NCBI GenBank assembly: GCA_947470805.1
Contig: CANIVU010000070.1
Coordinates: 1-45,519, forward strand
Source of the DNA: Acidobacteriota bacterium
GTDB taxonomy: Bacteria > Acidobacteriota > Terriglobia > Bryobacterales > Bryobacteraceae
Direction of reading: 5' to 3'
Length of the DNA: 45,519 nucleotides
Below, piece after piece: positions 26,242-34,107 of this stretch. Within the stretch, counting starts at the first letter, position 1. Each line of letters begins with the position of its first letter. The position numbers and the translations under genes are program-made. The notes beneath the pieces were generated by a model. It worked only from the letters and a program-made list of their open reading frames with translations, was not told the origin of the DNA and ran no database searches.

Positions 26242-29022
26242 TCAGTCCACGTAAATGAATTCGTTCGATGCCAGCAATACGCGCGTCATGCTCTGCCACG
26301 CGTCCGCCTCGTTGGTCTTCGGGAATCGCTGCCGGAAGCTCGCCGCGTAGCTCAACGCGTTGTCCACCTCCGCCGCCGATGGCGTCCGGTTCAGCACCCG
26401 CAGAAACACCCGCTCCACCTTCGCCTTCGGGTCGAGCGCGGCATCCGTCAACACGCTCTTCGCCACCGCATCGGCCTGCTCGGAAACGAACTTGGAGTTC
26501 ATCAGGAACAGCGCCTGCGGAGCCACGTTCGTCACCACGCGCCGCCCGTTCGGCGTCGTCGCATCGCCGAAATCGAACAGGTTAAACAGCGCCGGCAAGT
26601 TCGCCCGCCGCAACGGCATATAGACGGTCCGCCTCACCTGATCTTCCGGGCTGATGCTAAGCCGCCCGTTGGAGTTCTCGCCATCGGTGCCGAACCCGCT
26701 CTGCAGCGTCCCGCCCATCGTCGAGTCCAGCTTCCCGCTGATCGCCAGCATCCCGTCGCGCATCTCTTCCACCAGCAACCGCCGCCGCGGGAACCGCGAA
26801 AACAGCCGGTTCTCCCCGTCCACCTTCACGTGCTCCGGCGTCGCCGCGCTCGCCATCTGGTAGGCGCTGGAATTCACCATCATCCGGTGCATCGCCTTCA
26901 TGCTCCAGCCCTGCTCCACAAACTCCGCCGCCAGGTAATCCAGCAGTTCCGGATGCGTTGGCCGTTCGCCCATCTTGCCGAAGTTGTCCGGCGTCCGCAC
27001 AATCCCTTCGCCAAAATGGCCCTGGAAAATCCGGTTCACCATCACCCGCGCCGTCAACGGATTCTCGCCGCTCGCCAGCCATTCGCCCAATTCCAAACGG
27101 CCGCTGCCATTCTTCACAATCTGCCGTCCGGGCCCGGCAACAACCAGCGGGAACGTCTTCGGCGCTTCCTCGCCCAGGTTGCTGTAGTCCCCGCGCAGCA
27201 GCACCTTCTGCACCACAACCTTATCCTCAGCCACCGCGCACGCCATCTCTGGCTCCGGCGGCAAAGCGTCCTTCAGCTTCTTCTGCTCCGCCCGCAGCGT
27301 CTTCAACTCAGCCTTCCCCGCCTCGGTCGCCACGGGGTCAATCGTCCGCGCGCTCACGCCAAACGGCCCCGCGTCGGCAAAGACATCCCGGAAGAACCCG
27401 TCCTTTTCGTTGATCAGCTTCGGCATCTCCGAAAGCATGTTCTTCTCTTCAATCTGCTTCCGCTGCACCACCCGGTAGCGCGCCATCTTCTTCGCCCACG
27501 CCGCCAGGTTCTCCTTCGCCGAAGCCTGGAACTTCCGCGCCTCGGCCATCGCCCCGGCCTCATCGGCCTTGTGGAACGCCTCCAGCCACGGCCGCGGCAC
27601 CTCGTTCTCGTTGAAGTGCTTCACCCACCGCTTAATGATCCGCGCGTCCAGCCCATCGGCCTTCTCCAGCTTCTGCCGAGCCGCCATCATGTACTCCGGC
27701 AGCTTCTCAATCAGCTTCTCCTGCGCCAGCGTCCGCTCGCGGTCCATCACGATATCGATGTCCACGCCCTTGTTCGCCACCCCATTCTGGGCCTTCTCGT
27801 AGACGTCATAAACAGCCTTGGAAACCAGCGGCGTGAACAACAACTTCGACACGTGCGTCTCGGCGTCCTTGAAGCTCTTCGTCGACGCGAACATCCCCAC
27901 AATCCCGTAATAATCCTTCTGCGTCAGCGGATCAAACTTGTGGTCGTGGCACCGCGCGCACGCCAGCGTCACCCCCATCATCGCCTTCGACATCGTGTCC
28001 AACTGCTCGTCCCACACGTCGTACAGCATCTTCTGCTTGTCCTGCTGCGCAATCGCCTTCGCCCCTAGCGCCAGGAACCCGGTGGCAATCACGCCCCGCC
28101 GATTAATCTCCTCGCCCTTCGGCGCCGGCAGCAAATCGCCCGCAATCTGCTCCTTCACGAACTGGTTGTAAGGCAGATCGTTGTTGAACGCCTCAATCAC
28201 ATAATCCCGATACTTGAACGCGTACGGATACCGGTGGTCTTCGTCATTCCCGGTCGAATCGGCGAACCGCGCCACGTCCAGCCAGTGCCGCCCCCACTTC
28301 TCCCCATACCGCGGCGAAGCCAGCAACCGGTCAACCACCTTTGCGAATGCATCCGGCGCCGTATCGGCCAAAAACGCCCGAATCTCCTGCTCCGTCGGCG
28401 GCAGCCCATGCAGGTCATACGTCACGCGCCGCAACAACGCGGCCTTGTCCGCTTTCCCTGCCGGCGCCAGACCCTTCTCCTCCAACTTCGCCAGCAAAAA
28501 CGCATCCACCGGCGACTTCACCCAAGTCGAATTCTTCACCGCCGGAACCGCCGGCTTCCGCACCGGCTGGAACGCCCAGAACTTCAACTCCGCGTCCGTA
28601 ATCGCCGACCCATGCTTCCTCGTGCCCGACGGCGACAACGACGCCACCCCAGCCTTCTTCTCAAACCCCGGCCACGGCGCGCCCATCTGGATCCAAGTCT
28701 TGATTTTGGCGATCTCGTCGTCCTTCAACTTCCCCATCGGCGGCATCTTCAATCCGCCCTCGTAGCTCAGCGCCTGCAACAACAGGCTCTTCTCCGGCGT
28801 CTCCACATTCACCAGCGATCCACTCGCCCCGCCGGCAAAGAATCCCGCCGCCGTCGACATGTCCAATCCCGACGTCTTCGCCTTCGCGTTGTGGCACATC
28901 TGGCACTTCGTCGCCAGCACCGGTCGGACGTTCTTTTCAAAGAATTCCGCCTGCTCCACGCTCTGCCCAAACGCACCGATCCCGCCCAACAAAACCGACA
29001 AAATTAAGACTTGTTTCGACAT
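26242..29022 (-). CDS. PSD1-type secreted cytochrome c (DUF1549/DUF1553), second copy
   Basis: 926 residues from ATG 29022, which follows an AGAGGCGG ribosome site; an ATG at 29055 is upstream but would spoil the signal MSKQVLILSVLLGGIGAFGQ. Heme motif CQMCH at 40-44 (FFEKNVRPVLATKCQMCHNAK), then DUF1549 with CARCHDHKFDPLTQKDYYG, and DUF1553 (NPLTARVMVNRIFQGHFGEG). Where the copy at 4654 has a LamG-like beta domain, this one has a charged, mostly helical segment (about 400-600: ERTLAQEKLIEKLPEYMMAA). Exported, redox-active by its heme sites, reaction unknown. Confidence 0.88.
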   Translation of the reverse strand: MSKQVLILSVLLGGIGAFGQSVEQAEFFEKNVRPVLATKCQMCHNAKAKTSGLDMSTAAGFFAGGASGSLVNVETPEKSLLLQALSYEGGLKMPPMGKLKDDEIAKIKTWIQMGAPWPGFEKKAGVASLSPSGTRKHGSAITDAELKFWAFQPVRKPAVPAVKNSTWVKSPVDAFLLAKLEEKGLAPAGKADKAALLRRVTYDLHGLPPTEQEIRAFLADTAPDAFAKVVDRLLASPRYGEKWGRHWLDVARFADSTGNDEDHRYPYAFKYRDYVIEAFNNDLPYNQFVKEQIAGDLLPAPKGEEINRRGVIATGFLALGAKAIAQQDKQKMLYDVWDEQLDTMSKAMMGVTLACARCHDHKFDPLTQKDYYGIVGMFASTKSFKDAETHVSKLLFTPLVSKAVYDVYEKAQNGVANKGVDIDIVMDRERTLAQEKLIEKLPEYMMAARQKLEKADGLDARIIKRWVKHFNENEVPRPWLEAFHKADEAGAMAEARKFQASAKENLAAWAKKMARYRVVQRKQIEEKNMLSEMPKLINEKDGFFRDVFADAGPFGVSARTIDPVATEAGKAELKTLRAEQKKLKDALPPEPEMACAVAEDKVVVQKVLLRGDYSNLGEEAPKTFPLVVAGPGRQIVKNGSGRLELGEWLASGENPLTARVMVNRIFQGHFGEGIVRTPDNFGKMGERPTHPELLDYLAAEFVEQGWSMKAMHRMMVNSSAYQMASAATPEHVKVDGENRLFSRFPRRRLLVEEMRDGMLAISGKLDSTMGGTLQSGFGTDGENSNGRLSISPEDQVRRTVYMPLRRANLPALFNLFDFGDATTPNGRRVVTNVAPQALFLMNSKFVSEQADAVAKSVLTDAALDPKAKVERVFLRVLNRTPSAAEVDNALSYAASFRQRFPKTNEADAWQSMTRVLLASNEFIYVD

Positions 29023-29059
29023 TCCGCCTCTGCACACTAAAATATCAGATTGCACCCCC

Positions 29060-29065
29060 TAAACT
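29060..29065 (+). promoter_or_regulatory. Candidate -10 box (TAAACT) 6 nt before the tadA start
   Basis: TAAACT ends six bases before the GTG at 29072, and no ribosome site is present. It fits the leaderless pattern seen at 8814, 15972 and 21437. No -35 box is clear. Confidence 0.3.
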
Positions 29066-29071
29066 GAGTAT

Positions 29072-29518
29072 GTGGATCACGATTTCTACATGCGCGAAGC
29101 CCTCGCCGAAGCCCGCAAAGCCGAGGCCTCTGGCGAAGTCCCCGTCGGCGCCGTGCTCGTCCTGAATGGCGAAATCATCGCCCGCGCGCACAACACCCCC
29201 ATCACCACCCACGACCCCACCGCCCACGCCGAAATCAACATCCTCCGCACCGCCGCCGCCACCCTCCAGAACTACCGCCTCGACGACGCCACCCTCTACG
29301 TCACCCTCGAACCCTGCGTCATGTGCGCCGGCGCCATCGTCCACGCCCGCATAAAGACCCTGGTATTCGCCAACCGCGACCTCCGCTTCGGCGGCGTCCG
29401 CTCCAAATTCCAACTCGCCGATTCCGATCTCCTCAACCACCGCGTCGAAGTCATCGAAGGCCCCCTCGCCGCCGAGGCCACCGCCCTCCTCCAAACCTTC
29501 TTCCGCCACCGCCGCTAA
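29072..29518 (+). CDS. tadA: tRNA-specific adenosine deaminase TadA
   Basis: 148 residues from GTG 29072; DHDFYMREALAEARKAEASG is the normal TadA N-terminus, so GTG is preferred over ATG 29090. Zinc and catalytic motifs: TAHAEINIL (His and catalytic Glu) and EPCVMCAGAIV (two Cys). It converts A34 to inosine in tRNA-Arg(ACG) in the cytoplasm. A single gene, divergent from the PSD1 gene. Its stop is followed 3 bp later by copy D of the palindromic element. Confidence 0.95.
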   Translation: MDHDFYMREALAEARKAEASGEVPVGAVLVLNGEIIARAHNTPITTHDPTAHAEINILRTAAATLQNYRLDDATLYVTLEPCVMCAGAIVHARIKTLVFANRDLRFGGVRSKFQLADSDLLNHRVEVIEGPLAAEATALLQTFFRHRR

Positions 29519-29521
29519 CCA

Positions 29522-29553
29522 GACAAATCCTGGGTGACTGTCACCCAGGATTT
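29522..29553. repeat. Palindromic intergenic element, copy D (right arm incomplete)
   Basis: GACAAATCCTGGGTGA, CTG, then TCACCCAGGATTT; the last three bases of the arm (GTC) are replaced by CCC. It begins 3 bp after the tadA stop. Confidence 0.85.
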
Positions 29554-29579
29554 CCCTGAGCCTTTCCGCACAAATACAA

Positions 29580-29606
29580 CGGGGGTCGGCATCCTGCCGG
29601 CCCCCG
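29580..29606. terminator. GC-rich hairpin between convergent tadA and the cysteine-rich HTH gene
   Basis: Eleven base pairs (CGGGGGTCGGC with GCCGGCCCCCG, one G-T pair) around a 5-nt loop. Read leftward the stem is followed by TTGTATTTG, a U-rich tail suited to stopping the leftward gene at 29657. Confidence 0.6.
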
Positions 29607-29656
29607 TGTTTCCCCATGGTGCGAACGCCTTCCCTGGCGCCCGGATTGAACGTGGA

Positions 29657-30358
29657 CTAAGCCGCCATCGGCGGCCGCAACGGCAACGGGCTCTCCCGTT
29701 CTGGCACCGTAGCCACCACGTCCCGGGTCGCCCCGTAAAAGTATTCGTCCAACGGAAACAGCCCGTACGGCTCCTGCTCCCGGAACGCCTTCCCTAAACG
29801 GGCCTCAATCTTGTACACAAAGTGGAAGAAATCGCCGCGGTCCATCTTCAGCCGAATCGTGCACAACTTCCAATCGGCCCCCAGCAGATAGTGCATCTTA
29901 AAAATGCGGTATTCATCGTCTTCCAGCAGACGACGCGCCATCAGCAAAAAATCGGCGATGTACTCCTCATCCTTCCGGCCCCACGAAAAACTTCGCTCAC
30001 GTCCGCCCGTGAAATGCAAAGTGCACTGTGACAAGTGCTTTTCCTTCTCCACGCACTGCCGGAATCTCCGGAAACACGCGCGGAAAATCGCACGCAATAC
30101 GCAGTTGCACGGAGCATCCTTGCCCCGACGCCCTGCTCGCAAGCCCAATCCATGACAGGTGGTGCAGTGCACAAACGCTAACCCTAAGGTCTCCGACCGG
30201 GTCCATTCCATTTCGTTCTTGACCTCCCTAAGGCGTCCTTCGTCTCCATCAAAGGCGCCTCGATTCCAATTCCTTTTCCAATCTAAATCTATCCATAAAT
30301 TAGTCAACTCAATACCCTCATTTTTCTCATTTTTATTTGCGCAAACGAGGGTAGTCAT
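29657..30358 (-). CDS. Cysteine-rich zinc-finger/HTH protein of unknown family
   Basis: 233 residues from ATG 30358, or 249 from ATG 30406; the choice is open. CTTCHGLG at 65-72 with CNC at 84-86 looks like a zinc site, and C95, C102 and C112 follow. The C-terminal half (EEYIADFLLMARRLLEDDEY, then ADWKLCTIRLKMDRGDFFHF) reads like a helix-turn-helix similar to sigma region 4 or a phage antiterminator Q. Regulation of transcription is the likely role but is unproven. The first part is clearly more AT-rich than the surroundings. It is divergent from the LexA-like repressor at 30471, with three GCAAAC repeats at its 5' end. The pair may come from a mobile element. Confidence 0.6.
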   Translation of the reverse strand: MTTLVCANKNEKNEGIELTNLWIDLDWKRNWNRGAFDGDEGRLREVKNEMEWTRSETLGLAFVHCTTCHGLGLRAGRRGKDAPCNCVLRAIFRACFRRFRQCVEKEKHLSQCTLHFTGGRERSFSWGRKDEEYIADFLLMARRLLEDDEYRIFKMHYLLGADWKLCTIRLKMDRGDFFHFVYKIEARLGKAFREQEPYGLFPLDEYFYGATRDVVATVPERESPLPLRPPMAA

Positions 30359-30376
30359 TCGCAAACTATTGCAAAC
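30341..30376. promoter_or_regulatory. Three GCAAAC repeats spaced 20 and 10 bp, candidate operator
   Basis: GCAAAC occurs at 30341, 30361 and 30371. The offsets of 20 and 10 bp place the copies on roughly one face of the helix. They lie in an AT-rich stretch around the two possible starts of the leftward cysteine-rich gene, near the divergent repressor gene. Confidence 0.4.
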
Positions 30377-30470
30377 AAGGTCACACTCTGATTCCCCTAG
30401 TTGCATTTCCCTAGAAAACGCGAAATAATTTCCGTAGTCCTATTCGGGTTTTTCTTTCCCCCTATTTCCA

Positions 30471-31187
30471 ATGGAAATCGCCCCACTTACCTTCCAGCGC
30501 CTACAGAACCGGCTCCTCGATCTGCTTCGCGCCCGGATCGCCAACGGCGAATGCAGCGAGCGCAGCCTCGCCCGCCTCACCGGGATCTCCCAGCCCCACA
30601 TGCACAACGTGCTCAAAGGTGCCCGCGCCCTCTCGCCCGAATTCGCCGACATCGTCCTCGGCATCCTCCGCCTCTCCCCGCTCGACCTCCTCTCCCGCGA
30701 CGAACTCGCCCTCCACGTCGCCAAAATCAGCCCCCACCGCGAATCCCGCCTCCACCCAGTCCCCGTCCTAAACGGCCTCCTCGGCCTCAACCAACCCATC
30801 CCCCGCAAAGGCCCCCAGCGCGAAGTCCACACCATCCCCCTCCACCTCACCGAAGCCGCCACCGAGCCCCTCGTTGCCAGCCTCGCCGCCGACCCCGATA
30901 TGGAACCCCTCTTCGCCGACCGCGATCTCGTCCTACTGGATCAATCCGAGACCGCTCGTACCCTCTTCCAACGCGAAGGCTACTATATAGTCCGCACCGC
31001 AGAAGGCCCCTGCGTCCGCGCCCTCCTCCGCGAAGGCGACCGGCTCTTTCTCATCTCCGAAAAGAACCGTGCCGACCAGTCCACCTGGCCCCACATCGAT
31101 CTCCCCGGCCGCGACCTCCTCGACATCGTCCTGGCCCGCGTCATCTGGCTCAACCGCCGCCGTCGCTGGGAAGACCACGTCGCCTAG
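30471..31187 (+). CDS. XRE-type regulator with a LexA/S24-like domain lacking catalytic residues
   Basis: 238 residues. N-terminal helix-turn-helix at about 28-70 (SERSLARLTGISQPHMHNVL). The C-terminal half matches the S24 fold: ADPDMEPLFADRDLVLLD at 140-157 and YYIVRTAEGPCVRALL at 171-186. Where LexA-type proteins have the nucleophilic Ser in GDSMEP, this one has D143, and the catalytic Lys of VKRL is R183. Self-cleavage is therefore unlikely, so a stable repressor that may be switched by a ligand or a partner is inferred. The divergent cysteine-rich HTH gene is the natural target or partner. The start at 30471 has no clear ribosome site. Confidence 0.75.
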   Translation: MEIAPLTFQRLQNRLLDLLRARIANGECSERSLARLTGISQPHMHNVLKGARALSPEFADIVLGILRLSPLDLLSRDELALHVAKISPHRESRLHPVPVLNGLLGLNQPIPRKGPQREVHTIPLHLTEAATEPLVASLAADPDMEPLFADRDLVLLDQSETARTLFQREGYYIVRTAEGPCVRALLREGDRLFLISEKNRADQSTWPHIDLPGRDLLDIVLARVIWLNRRRRWEDHVA

Positions 31188-31195
31188 GATTTCCC

Positions 31196-32326
31196 CTACC
31201 GCTTCGCCAACACGTCCCGATACGTCTCCAACACCTGCCGTGCCGTGTCATACCAACTAAACCGCTTCACCTGCTCATGCCCCCGCGCAATCAGGTCCGC
31301 CCGCAACCGGTCATCCGTCAACACTTCCCGCACCCCCCGCGCAATATCGAACACATTCTCCGGCTTCACAATCATCGCCGCGTCCCCCACCACCTCCGGC
31401 AACGAACTCACCCCGCTCGTCACCACCGGCGTCCCCAGCGCCATCGCCTCTAACGGCGGCAACCCAAACCCCTCATACAACGACGGAAACACAAACGCCT
31501 CCGCGCTCTGGTAAAACACTTTCAATTCATCCCGCTTCACAAACCCCAAAAACCGCACCGAATCGTTCACCCGCGACTGATGCACTGCCCGCCGCAACGC
31601 CGGATACTTCGACATCTGGCCCCCGATAATCACCAACCGCAAATCCTTGTACCGCGGATGATCCACCAGGTCCTGCCGCAACAACGCCAGCGCCTCCACA
31701 ATCCGCGCCACATTTTTGCGAGGATTCACAGACCCTGCATACAGCAAATACGGATAGTCGATCTGATAGCGGTCCAAAACCTCCTGCCGCTTCCTTTGAT
31801 CCGTCTCAATCGCCAGAAATCCCGGGTCCAACGCGTTATAGATCTGCCGCACATGCTCGCTCGGCAGGTTCATCAGGTTCAACACGTCACGCCGCGTCGC
31901 TCCGCTCACCGCAATCACCCGCGCCGCCCGCGTCAACCCGCGCCGAAACTTCCACAAGTGCAACCGGTCCGGCGGATCATCCCCGTAATCAAACACCAAA
32001 CTACTCATGTCGTGAATCGTCACAACATAAGGACGCGGCATAAACACCGGCACCCGGTTCAACGGAATATGCGTCAGATCCGCGCCCAGCCCCCGGATAA
32101 ACCAGGGAAACGCCACGTTCTCCCGCCGCGCCGAATCCTCTCGCGGATACTCCACAAAACGGAAATTACCGGGCAGCGCGCCTAACTCCGACGCGCCCCC
32201 CGGCTTCGCAATCAATATGAACTGCAGCTCGCGCTCGAGCTCCGCCATCGTGCGCACCAGATTCCGGATATAGGTCCCATATCCAAAATCGGCCACGTGA
32301 CGGACGTCAATCGCGACAGTAGGCAC
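31196..32326 (-). CDS. GT4-family glycosyltransferase
   Basis: 376 residues. The start codon is GTG 32326, directly after the TAA of glyA with no gap, with GAGGG as a short ribosome site in the glyA end. The GT-B fold is indicated by DVRHVADFGYGTYIRNLVRTM at the N-terminus, LLYAGSVNPRKNVARIVEA in the middle and the E-x7-E motif in FPSLYEGFGLPPLEAMALG. It is probably a retaining enzyme adding hexose from a nucleotide sugar to a cell-surface glycan; donor and acceptor are unknown. It is the last gene of the rpiB-glyA unit. Confidence 0.9.
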   Translation of the reverse strand: MPTVAIDVRHVADFGYGTYIRNLVRTMAELERELQFILIAKPGGASELGALPGNFRFVEYPREDSARRENVAFPWFIRGLGADLTHIPLNRVPVFMPRPYVVTIHDMSSLVFDYGDDPPDRLHLWKFRRGLTRAARVIAVSGATRRDVLNLMNLPSEHVRQIYNALDPGFLAIETDQRKRQEVLDRYQIDYPYLLYAGSVNPRKNVARIVEALALLRQDLVDHPRYKDLRLVIIGGQMSKYPALRRAVHQSRVNDSVRFLGFVKRDELKVFYQSAEAFVFPSLYEGFGLPPLEAMALGTPVVTSGVSSLPEVVGDAAMIVKPENVFDIARGVREVLTDDRLRADLIARGHEQVKRFSWYDTARQVLETYRDVLAKR

Positions 32327-33616
32327 TTACCCTCGCGCCGCCGCGGTCTGCTTCCACTCGTACAACGGGAACCGGTCGGTCAACTGCGCCACCTTCCCGC
32401 GTACTGCCTCAATCGTCGGCGCCGCGCCCTCGCGCCCGCCCGCCGCCACTGCGTCCAAAACCTCGGCGATCAACGAGCCCACCGTCGTGAACTCCTCCAC
32501 GCCAAACCCGCGCGTCGTCAACGCCGGGCTGCCCAGCCGGATCCCGCTCGGGTTCAACGGCGGGTTCACGTCGAACGGAATCCCATTCTTGTTCGCCGTC
32601 ATGTACGCTTCGTCCAACGCCCATTCGGCGTCTTTGCCGCGCACGCCCTTCGCAAACACGTCGACAAGCACCAGATGCGAATCCGTCCCACCGCTCACCA
32701 CCCGGTAGCCCGAAGCCGCAATCGACGCCGCCAACGCCTGCGCGTTCGCAATCACCTGCTTCTGATACTCCACAAACGACGGTTGCAACGCTTCCAGGAA
32801 ACAAACGGCCTTCGCCGCCACAATGTGCACCAACGGCCCGCCCTGCTGACCAGGGAAAACACACCGGTCCACCGCCGCCGCGTACTGCTCTTTGCACAAA
32901 ATCAGCCCCGACCGCGGCCCGCGCAGCGTCTTGTGCGTGGTCGTCGTCACAATATCGGCCCACTTCACCGGGTTCGGATACAGCCCCGCCGCCACCAACC
33001 CCGAAAAATGCGCCATATCCACCAGGAAAATCGCGCCAATCGAATCGGCAATCTCACGGAACTTCGCAAAGTCGATGATCCGCGGATACGCGCTCGCGCC
33101 CGCAATAATCATCTTCGGCTTGTGCTCCAACGCCTTCGCCGCTAACGCATCGTAATCAATGCGCTCGTCTTCCTGCTTCACGCCATAGCCGACGACGTTG
33201 TACAGTTTCCCCGAAAAGTTCAGCTTGTGCCCGTGCGTCAAATGCCCGCCGTGCGCCAGGTCCATGCCCAGAATCGTGTCGCCAGGATTCAACACGGCCA
33301 TGTAAGCCGCCGCGTTCGCCTGCGAACCGGAGTGCGGCTGCACGTTCGCGTGCTCGGCGCCAAACAACTGCTTCGCCCGGTCCCGCGCCAGGTTCTCCAC
33401 CACATCGGCATACTCGCACCCGCCGTAGTACCGCTTCCCCGGGTACCCTTCGGCGTACTTATTGGTGAAAATGCTCCCCGCCGCTTCCAGAATCGCTTCC
33501 GACGTGAAATTCTCGCTGGCAATTAGCTCCAGCCGCGAGTTCTGCCGCGCCGTCTCATGCTGAATCGCTTCAAAAACCTGCGGATCCGCTTCCGCCAACG
33601 TCCGATACGTGATCAT
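32327..33616 (-). CDS. glyA: Serine hydroxymethyltransferase
   Basis: 429 residues, normal length. [40 protein letters not shown], and the PLP-binding lysine K229 in [14 protein letters not shown] are all conserved. It interconverts serine and glycine with tetrahydrofolate, feeding one-carbon units, in the cytoplasm. Its ATG overlaps the TGA stop of rpiB (ATGA), so the two are translationally coupled; the glycosyltransferase begins at the very next base after its stop. Confidence 0.97.
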   Translation of the reverse strand: MITYRTLAEADPQVFEAIQHETARQNSRLELIASENFTSEAILEAAGSIFTNKYAEGYPGKRYYGGCEYADVVENLARDRAKQLFGAEHANVQPHSGSQANAAAYMAVLNPGDTILGMDLAHGGHLTHGHKLNFSGKLYNVVGYGVKQEDERIDYDALAAKALEHKPKMIIAGASAYPRIIDFAKFREIADSIGAIFLVDMAHFSGLVAAGLYPNPVKWADIVTTTTHKTLRGPRSGLILCKEQYAAAVDRCVFPGQQGGPLVHIVAAKAVCFLEALQPSFVEYQKQVIANAQALAASIAASGYRVVSGGTDSHLVLVDVFAKGVRGKDAEWALDEAYMTANKNGIPFDVNPPLNPSGIRLGSPALTTRGFGVEEFTTVGSLIAEVLDAVAAGGREGAAPTIEAVRGKVAQLTDRFPLYEWKQTAAARG

Positions 33617-34062
33617 TGCTGCTCTTCCTGCTCTAATTTGTTGATCTTTTCAATCCGCCGCATGTGCCGGCCGCCCTCAAATGGCGTGGTCAAAAACGTG
33701 TCCAATAGCGCCTCGGCCGTCGGTTCATCGGTATACTTCGCGCCAATCGCCAGCACGTTCGCGTCGTTGTGCTTGCGCGTATACCCAACCTCGTCCGTAT
33801 TTGTCCCCAGCGCCGCGCGCACACCGTGGATCTTGTTGGCGGCAATCGACATCCCCACGCCGCTCGAACACACCAACAGGCCTAATTCGGCCTCGTGATG
33901 AACCACCGCCCGCCCCACCGCCGCGGCATAATCCGGGTAATCGGTCGACTCCGTCGAATGCGTGCCGTAATCGACCACTTCATGGCCTTCGGCTCTGAGC
34001 TTTCCTAACAAACGCTCTTTCAGGGCGTACCCCGCGTGGTCAGCGCCTACGGCTATCTTCAT
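33613..34062 (-). CDS. rpiB: Ribose-5-phosphate isomerase B
   Basis: 149 residues. [19 protein letters not shown] at the N-terminus, catalytic C65 in [16 protein letters not shown], and [13 protein letters not shown] identify the RpiB/LacAB family. It interconverts ribose 5-phosphate and ribulose 5-phosphate in the pentose phosphate pathway. A GAAGAAGAG ribosome site lies just before the start. It is the first gene of the rpiB-glyA-glycosyltransferase operon and is divergent from proS, 45 bp apart. Confidence 0.95.
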   Translation of the reverse strand: MKIAVGADHAGYALKERLLGKLRAEGHEVVDYGTHSTESTDYPDYAAAVGRAVVHHEAELGLLVCSSGVGMSIAANKIHGVRAALGTNTDEVGYTRKHNDANVLAIGAKYTDEPTAEALLDTFLTTPFEGGRHMRRIEKINKLEQEEQQ

Positions 34063-34107
34063 GGGCTCTTCTTCAATCTTATCATGCTACCCTGTCATTC
34101 CCGCCCT

